Assembly: GCA_026647215.1 (NCBI GenBank)
Contig: JAPKHC010000009.1
Location: 62,001-126,000 of the forward strand
DNA length: 64,000 nucleotides
Source: F1-120-MAGs118 sp013360535
GTDB taxonomy: Bacteria; Planctomycetota; UBA1135; GCA-002686595
Direction of reading: 5' to 3'
Each line of letters opens with the position of its first letter. The stretch's first letter is position 1. Positions 59,547-64,000 of this stretch are shown here, piece after piece. Under the pieces are notes generated by a model. It saw only the letters and a program-made list of their open reading frames with translations, did no database searches and was not told where the DNA came from. The position numbers and the translations under genes are program-made.

Positions 59547-60584
59547 CTAGCGATTTTCCCGCAGGATCCGGCGCAGCTGCGCGGCCAGATCTGACGCGTC
59601 GGAGCCGCTGGTGTTGCTCAGCACGACGACGACGTGGCCACTCTCCGTGCTCGAACCCTGTTGCGAGCCCGTGTGGCTCACGACCCGGCCCTTTTCCGGC
59701 ACGCTCCAGCCGAGGCCGTAGTCGATTTCCTTGCCGTCGGAGAGCTTCTGGCGCGTCCAGAGCGCGTCGCGCACTTCCGCGGGAACGATCTTGGCGTGCA
59801 GCAGCGCATCCGCGAAGCGCGCGAGGTCCGGCGCCGAGCTCTCCATGCCGCCGCCGGCGTACTTCCACGAGAGGTCCTCGCGCACTCGGGCACGCAGCGC
59901 GGTGCCGAGCACGAGCTCGTACGCCGCCGAACGCAGCTCCTTGGTCTCCGTCGCGTCCTCGCAGTCGAGCGTCGGCGCGAACGGCGTCGCGATGCGCTCG
60001 CGCAACAACGTGCGGAAGTCCTGCTTCGTCGCACCTTCGAGCGTGGCGGTCACGAGCGTGAACGCGTGCGTCGAGTACGAGTACTTCGTGCCCGGCGGAG
60101 CGATGAGCGGATCGTTCACGAACAGCGCGAGCGCCTCGCGAGTCGTGCAATGCCCGGTCGCGTTGTCCTTGCGGTCGTTGCGGTAGTGGCGCACGCCGGC
60201 GGTGTGCGAGAGCAGGCCACGCAGCGTCAGCGGTTGCAGCGTTTCCGGAAGGTCGGGCACGTGCGTCGAGATCGCGGCGTCGAGCGCGAGCTTGCCCTCG
60301 TGTGCGACGAGGGCCGCGAGGGCCGCCGTCACGGGCTTCGACACCGACGCGAGGCGCACGAGCGTGCCCGCGAGCATCGGCTGCTGCGCCTCGCGGTCGC
60401 GCTCGCCCCAACCGCCGTTGAGGATCACCTGCCCGTCGAGCGCGATGGCGACCGTGACGCCGACCGCGTGCGAACGGCGCTGGTACTCCTCGCAGGCCGC
60501 GAAGATTCGATCGGCCTGCGTCTGGGGTTGCGGCCCGGCGACGGTTTCCTGCAGGCAGAGGCAAGCGAGAAGCGCGGCGAACAT
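59547..60584 (-). CDS. Secreted serine hydrolase of the beta-lactamase/penicillin-binding class C fold
   Basis: 345 residues with a short signal peptide (MFAALLACLCLQ). Catalytic SxxK motif SVSK near residue 80 (RLASVSKPVTAALAALV), the Tyr motif YSYSTHAF near 167, and HTGSQQGSS near 305 in the third-motif position. It could be a D,D-peptidase, esterase or beta-lactamase-like enzyme. It lies downstream of an amidase and a Nudix gene on the same strand, which favours a role in peptidoglycan turnover. Confidence 0.85.
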   Translation of the reverse strand: MFAALLACLCLQETVAGPQPQTQADRIFAACEEYQRRSHAVGVTVAIALDGQVILNGGWGERDREAQQPMLAGTLVRLASVSKPVTAALAALVAHEGKLALDAAISTHVPDLPETLQPLTLRGLLSHTAGVRHYRNDRKDNATGHCTTREALALFVNDPLIAPPGTKYSYSTHAFTLVTATLEGATKQDFRTLLRERIATPFAPTLDCEDATETKELRSAAYELVLGTALRARVREDLSWKYAGGGMESSAPDLARFADALLHAKIVPAEVRDALWTRQKLSDGKEIDYGLGWSVPEKGRVVSHTGSQQGSSTESGHVVVVLSNTSGSDASDLAAQLRRILRENR

Positions 60585-60636
60585 GCGGGATTCCTCCGCG
60601 CCGGAGGCTACTCCCCCACGCGCGATCGCGCGACCT

Positions 60637-61098
60637 TCAGCGCCATTCCTGGCCGCTGCGCGGCTTCTCGCCGAGCCAGAACTCGCGCAAGGGGGCCGCG
60701 TAGCTCGGCGCGAGGTCGAGCTCGAAGGTCTCGTGCTCGTCGACCCAGCGGTACTCGACGTGCTCGTGCGAGAGCTGGATCACGCCCGCCGCCTGCGTGC
60801 AGCGGTGCGCGACGACGAACGTGAACTCGGCGACCTCGTGGCGCACGGGCCGGATCCACGTCAGCGCGGGCGGACCGATCACGCACTGGAACGTGGGTCC
60901 GAGCTCCTCCGCGAGCTCGCGCCGCAGGACGTCGCGCGGGTCGAGGTGCTCCTCGCCGGAATCGATGCGCCCTCCCGGCAGCTCCCACCAGCCTTCGCGC
61001 GTCGACTCGCGCACGAGCAGCAGCTTGCCGCCCTGCAGGGCGAGCGCCTTCATCGCCACCCAGTAGCGACCGAACGGACGCGGCGCGGGGTTCGTCAC
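60637..61098 (-). CDS. Nudix hydrolase
   Basis: 153 residues from GTG 61098, overlapping the amidase stop (GTGA). The Nudix box reads G-x5-E-x10-RELAEELG (GRIDSGEEHLDPRDVLRREL), three residues longer than the classic G-x5-E-x7-REuxEExGu, but all metal-binding Glu residues are kept. It hydrolyses a nucleoside diphosphate linked to another group; the substrate cannot be told. The position between two murein-related genes may be meaningful. Confidence 0.85.
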   Translation of the reverse strand: MTNPAPRPFGRYWVAMKALALQGGKLLLVRESTREGWWELPGGRIDSGEEHLDPRDVLRRELAEELGPTFQCVIGPPALTWIRPVRHEVAEFTFVVAHRCTQAAGVIQLSHEHVEYRWVDEHETFELDLAPSYAAPLREFWLGEKPRSGQEWR

Positions 61099-62129
61099 GG
61101 CGTCGCGCTCTCCGGCTGCGCGAGCTCGGCCCGCACGAGGCTGAGGAAACGCTCCCAATCGAAGGCCGGACCGGGGTCCTGCTTGTCCTTGGTGATGTGG
61201 AAGTGCCCGAGGATGCCGCGGAACTGCGCGAATTCCCCGTCGGAGAGCGCGTCGGCGCGCACGCGGCCTTCCGCATCGCGCGGGCAGTCGGGCGCGAGCG
61301 CCGGGAACGTGCGGCACAGGCCGGCGGCGAGCTTGACGAGCGTCGCGTACTGCTCCGGCGTCAGGTCGTGCATCTCGTAGTCGCGTCCGTGGATCGCGCC
61401 GAGCACACGCTCGGGCCGCGCCGGACGCGCGACGAAAGCCGGCGTGCGGATGCCGGTGGTCTTCATCCACGCCGGGAAGCGCACGTAGGGCCCGAGCTCG
61501 TCCGTCGCGTACCACTCGTCGAGCGTGCCGTTCCCGGGCGGATAGGCGCCGATGTTCGCGATCTCGATGCCGACCGAGCGCGAGTTGGCCTGGCGCGCGT
61601 GCCAGGCCGTGTCGGAGAGGTCGAGCGTCTGGTACAGCGTGCCGTCGACGTCGAGCAGGAAGTGCACCGAGAGCTCGCGGCGGTCGTGCAGGACCTTGAA
61701 GCACTGCCGGCTCGTGCCGCACACGTCGTAGTGGATCACGAACTGGTCGACGACGGTTCCGAGCTCTTCGCGGCAGTCGTCGCGACCCGAGAGCGTCGAA
61801 AGGCGCGTCGTGCCGTCGGGCTGCTTGACCTTGCGGCCGGGCTGGTAGCGCAGGCCGGTCGGCGGTTCCTGCGGCGCTTCCGCGGGAAAACGCAGCGCTG
61901 TCGAGTAGGCGTCGTAACCGGTCGGGTCGGTCCACAGCACGACGGGCACGCCGATCGGGACACGCTCGCCGCAGACGACGATGCAGTCGTCGCGCTCGCG
62001 CGGCGGAGCCTCGACCACGATCGGTGAGGGCGGCGGAGCGGGCTCGGGCGGCGCAGGTTCCGCGGGCTTGGGCGTCGCGCAAGCGCCGAGGGCGAGCAGC
62101 AGGACGAAGGATCGAGGAGCGGAGCGCAT
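61095..62129 (-). CDS. N-acetylmuramoyl-L-alanine amidase (Amidase_2/PGRP fold) lipoprotein
   Basis: 344 residues. Lipoprotein signal MRSAPRSFVLLLALGAC, then a Pro-rich linker. The amidase domain has the zinc ligands in FVIHYDV (near 132), in AWHARQANSRSVGIEIANIG (first His near 175, substrate-contacting Glu) and in GHFHITKDKQDPGPAFDWERF near the C-terminus, whose second His and the Lys-Asp-Pro-Gly segment are typical. It cuts the lactyl-peptide bond in murein. First gene of an operon with a Nudix hydrolase and a serine hydrolase. Confidence 0.9.
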   Translation of the reverse strand: MRSAPRSFVLLLALGACATPKPAEPAPPEPAPPPSPIVVEAPPRERDDCIVVCGERVPIGVPVVLWTDPTGYDAYSTALRFPAEAPQEPPTGLRYQPGRKVKQPDGTTRLSTLSGRDDCREELGTVVDQFVIHYDVCGTSRQCFKVLHDRRELSVHFLLDVDGTLYQTLDLSDTAWHARQANSRSVGIEIANIGAYPPGNGTLDEWYATDELGPYVRFPAWMKTTGIRTPAFVARPARPERVLGAIHGRDYEMHDLTPEQYATLVKLAAGLCRTFPALAPDCPRDAEGRVRADALSDGEFAQFRGILGHFHITKDKQDPGPAFDWERFLSLVRAELAQPESATP

Positions 62130-62243
62130 CGGACGGGGCAGATGCTAGAGAACGACGCGCCGCGTTTCTTGGCACGCGCGCGAGACACGGATTTTTCCGG
62201 GATCAAGTGCTACCGCGGAGGGTGCCCGAGCGTCGTTGCGCTG

Positions 62244-63764
62244 GTGCGAACCGTTCGAGTGCTCGGAGCCTGTCTCGCCGGTGCGTCGGCGGAGCTCGTC
62301 ACCGTCGAAGCACGGTACGAGCCCGATCCGGAGTCGGGGCGCGTCGATGTCGTACTGACGGGCCTGCCCGATCCGGTGATCCGCGAGAGCAAGGGCCGGC
62401 TCGTGTGCGCGCTCGAGGCCAACGGGCTCAAGCTCGGCGGCGGGCGCCTGTACCTGAACCTCGTGCCGGCGGCGCGGCGCAAGTCGGGCGAGATCCTCGA
62501 CCTGCCGCTGCTCGTCGGCGCGGCGGCGGCCTCGGGCTTCCTCAAGGCGCGTGCGCTCGAGGGCCGCCTGTTCCTCGGCGAGCTGGGCATCGACGGGGCG
62601 CTGCACGCGGTGTCGGGCGGGCTCGCGGCGGCGATGGCGGCGCGGCAGGCCGGCGTGACGCAGGTGTTCGCGCCGCGCGCGACGGCCCTCGAAGCCGCGT
62701 GGCTGCCGGGGATCGAGGCTTACGGTGCGACGCAGCTCGAGGACGTGCTCCGGCACCTCGTCAGCGGCGACCACCTCGCGCCGCTCGAACCGGGCGAGCC
62801 CCTGATCGAGATCGAACCCGGCTTCAGTCTCGACGACGTGCGCGGGCAAGGCTCGGGCAAGCTCGCGCTCGCCGTCGCCGCTGCCGGAGGGCATGGACTG
62901 TTGTTCGTCGGGCCACCGGGCACGGGCAAGAGCATGCTCGCGCGCCGCATCACGACGCTCTTGCCGCCGCCGACACTCGCCGAGCGCCTCGACATCACGC
63001 GTGTGCTGTCCGCGGCCGGGCGCTGGCCCGGTGGGCTCGCGCGCCGCCGGCCCTACCGCGCGCCGCACCACACGGTCAGTTACGCGGGCCTCGTCGGCGG
63101 CGGCTCGCCGCCCGCCCCGGGCGAGATCACGCTCGCACACTGCGGCATCCTGTTCCTCGACGAGCTGCCGGAGTTCCGGCGCGAGGTGCTCGAGGCGCTG
63201 CGCCAGCCGCTCGAGACCGGCCAGATCGTGATCAGCCGCGCCGGCCGCCAGCTCGAGCTGCCCGCACGCCTGCAGCTCGTCGCGGCGATGAACCCCTGCC
63301 CGTGCGGCTACCGCGGGCACCCGCGCGTGCCCTGTCCGTGCTCCGCGCAGCAGATCGCGCGCTACCGCAGCCGCATCTCCGGGCCGCTGCTCGACCGCAT
63401 CGACCTGCGCATCGAGCTCGCGGCGCCCACGCTCGACGAGCTGGGCACGAAGGAAGCCGCCGGCAGCGGAGCGAGCGCGGCCGAGCTCGAGGCCCGAGTG
63501 AAGCGCGCGCTCGAACTGCAGCAGGCGCGGCAGGGCGAGTCGCGCAACACCACCCTCGACGCCGAGGCGCTCGACCGCTGGGCGCCGCTCGACAGCGCCG
63601 CGCGCAACCTGCTCGGCAAGGCCGTGCGCCAGCGTGGGCTGTCCGCGCGCGCGGTGCAGTCGCTGCGCCGGGTCGCGCGCACGGTGGCGGACCTCGACGG
63701 GGTCGAGGTCACCGGACCCGCCCACCTCGCCCAGGCCCTCGCCCTGAGATCGCCCGCCGTATGA
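62244..63764 (+). CDS. comM: ComM/YifB family Mg-chelatase-like AAA+ helicase
   Basis: 506 residues from GTG 62244, which gives the usual family start (VRTVRVLGACLAGASAELVTVEARYE) and the same length as E. coli YifB; an in-frame ATG at 62142 is probably not used. N-terminal ChlI domain (about 1-170; GLPDPVIRESKGRLVCALEANG), Walker A GPPGTGKSML near 224, RRPYRAPHHTVSYAGLVGGG, Walker B GILFLDELPEF and Cys residues in NPCPCGYRGHPRVPCPCS. ComM promotes branch migration during natural transformation, consistent with comEC in this window. Confidence 0.94.
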   Translation: MRTVRVLGACLAGASAELVTVEARYEPDPESGRVDVVLTGLPDPVIRESKGRLVCALEANGLKLGGGRLYLNLVPAARRKSGEILDLPLLVGAAAASGFLKARALEGRLFLGELGIDGALHAVSGGLAAAMAARQAGVTQVFAPRATALEAAWLPGIEAYGATQLEDVLRHLVSGDHLAPLEPGEPLIEIEPGFSLDDVRGQGSGKLALAVAAAGGHGLLFVGPPGTGKSMLARRITTLLPPPTLAERLDITRVLSAAGRWPGGLARRRPYRAPHHTVSYAGLVGGGSPPAPGEITLAHCGILFLDELPEFRREVLEALRQPLETGQIVISRAGRQLELPARLQLVAAMNPCPCGYRGHPRVPCPCSAQQIARYRSRISGPLLDRIDLRIELAAPTLDELGTKEAAGSGASAAELEARVKRALELQQARQGESRNTTLDAEALDRWAPLDSAARNLLGKAVRQRGLSARAVQSLRRVARTVADLDGVEVTGPAHLAQALALRSPAV

Positions 63765-63793
63765 GGACGTTCAGAAGCAAGCGGCGGGCACGC

Positions 63794-64000
63794 TCACTCG
63801 TGGCGCAGCGCCTCGACGGGGTCCATGGTCGCCGCGCGCCAGGCCGGGTAGATCCCGAACAGCACGCCGACGCCCGACGAGATCACGAAGGCGAGCAGCG
63901 GCGCCGTGGGCGTGATGATCGTGCGCATCTCGGCATAGTGCTCGACCACCAGCGGCGTCGCGAGGCCGAGCGCCACGCCGAGCAGGCCGCCGCCGACCGA
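63794..64000 (-). CDS. C-terminal end of a MacB/FtsX-type ABC permease (partial)
   Basis: The frame enters from the right edge and ends at 63794. The 68 visible residues include two membrane helices (GGGLLGVALGLATPLVV and LLAFVISSGVGVLFGIYPAW) and the family's closing motif PAWRAATMDPVEALRHE. This is the last part of an FtsX-domain permease from a MacAB/Lol-type exporter. Convergent with comM, 29 bases between the stops. Confidence 0.9.
   Translation of the reverse strand, partial: SVGGGLLGVALGLATPLVVEHYAEMRTIITPTAPLLAFVISSGVGVLFGIYPAWRAATMDPVEALRHE

Noticed and set aside
62142..62243. Upstream start of comM at ATG 62142
   Set aside because: The extra 34 residues do not resemble the family N-terminus, whereas GTG 62244 gives the conserved start and the usual length.
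1..64000. Mobile elements, CRISPR arrays, prophage or genomic island boundaries
   Set aside because: No transposase, integrase, phage gene, regularly spaced repeat or tRNA-linked repeat was found, and base composition looks even along the window.

Overview
The window is about 70% GC, densely coding, with frequent GTG starts and many 4-nt GTGA or ATGA gene overlaps. No rRNA, tRNA, CRISPR array or insertion sequence was seen. The diderm repertoire (secretin-like lipoproteins, ExbB/ExbD, a giant AsmA/DUF748 protein), the ExbB with an N-terminal signal peptide, the paired ExbD genes and the HEAT and TPR secreted proteins point to a member of the Planctomycetota. Myxococcota or another GC-rich diderm lineage is not excluded, because no marker rRNA is present.

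Layout. 1-6686: end of an unknown gene, a lipoprotein and a 1725-residue DUF748 protein built of roughly 215-residue repeats. 6778-9173: divergent TPR lipoprotein and family-4 type uracil-DNA glycosylase. 9605-21836: a one-direction cluster of two secretin-like lipoproteins, two secreted TPR proteins, one ExbB and two ExbD. This is the best candidate for an undescribed envelope machine. 21957-28681: a HAD hydrolase, then an opposing signalling operon FIST - soluble histidine kinase - REC-HDOD - REC with degenerate HD-GYP - REC-EAL. 28899-41033: two complete five-gene peptide/oligopeptide ABC importers placed head to head.

41082-51197: alpha/beta hydrolase, ModABC molybdate importer, thioredoxin-TPR protein, YchF, an AlgX/MBOAT acyl-transfer pair, RidA and CoaD. 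51299-55108: ComEC and a HEAT-repeat protein that carries a strand segment shared with the two secretin-like proteins. 55239-64000: a BoxD/PaaZ-type aldehyde dehydrogenase, a dienoyl-CoA-reductase-like SDR, a murQ gene broken by an internal deletion, a peptidoglycan-related operon (amidase, Nudix, serine hydrolase), ComM/YifB and the end of an ABC permease.

How the parts fit. The secretin/ExbBD cluster would place secretin rings in the outer membrane and a proton-driven motor in the inner membrane; no secretion ATPase or pilin gene is visible. The FIST operon looks like an intracellular sensor-kinase feeding three response regulators with cyclic-di-GMP-type outputs. Murein turnover genes (amidase, broken murQ, beta-lactamase-like hydrolase) lie together near the right end. 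Three leaders longer than 370 bases inside the secretin cluster hold terminators, candidate promoters and a repeated TCCCAC motif.
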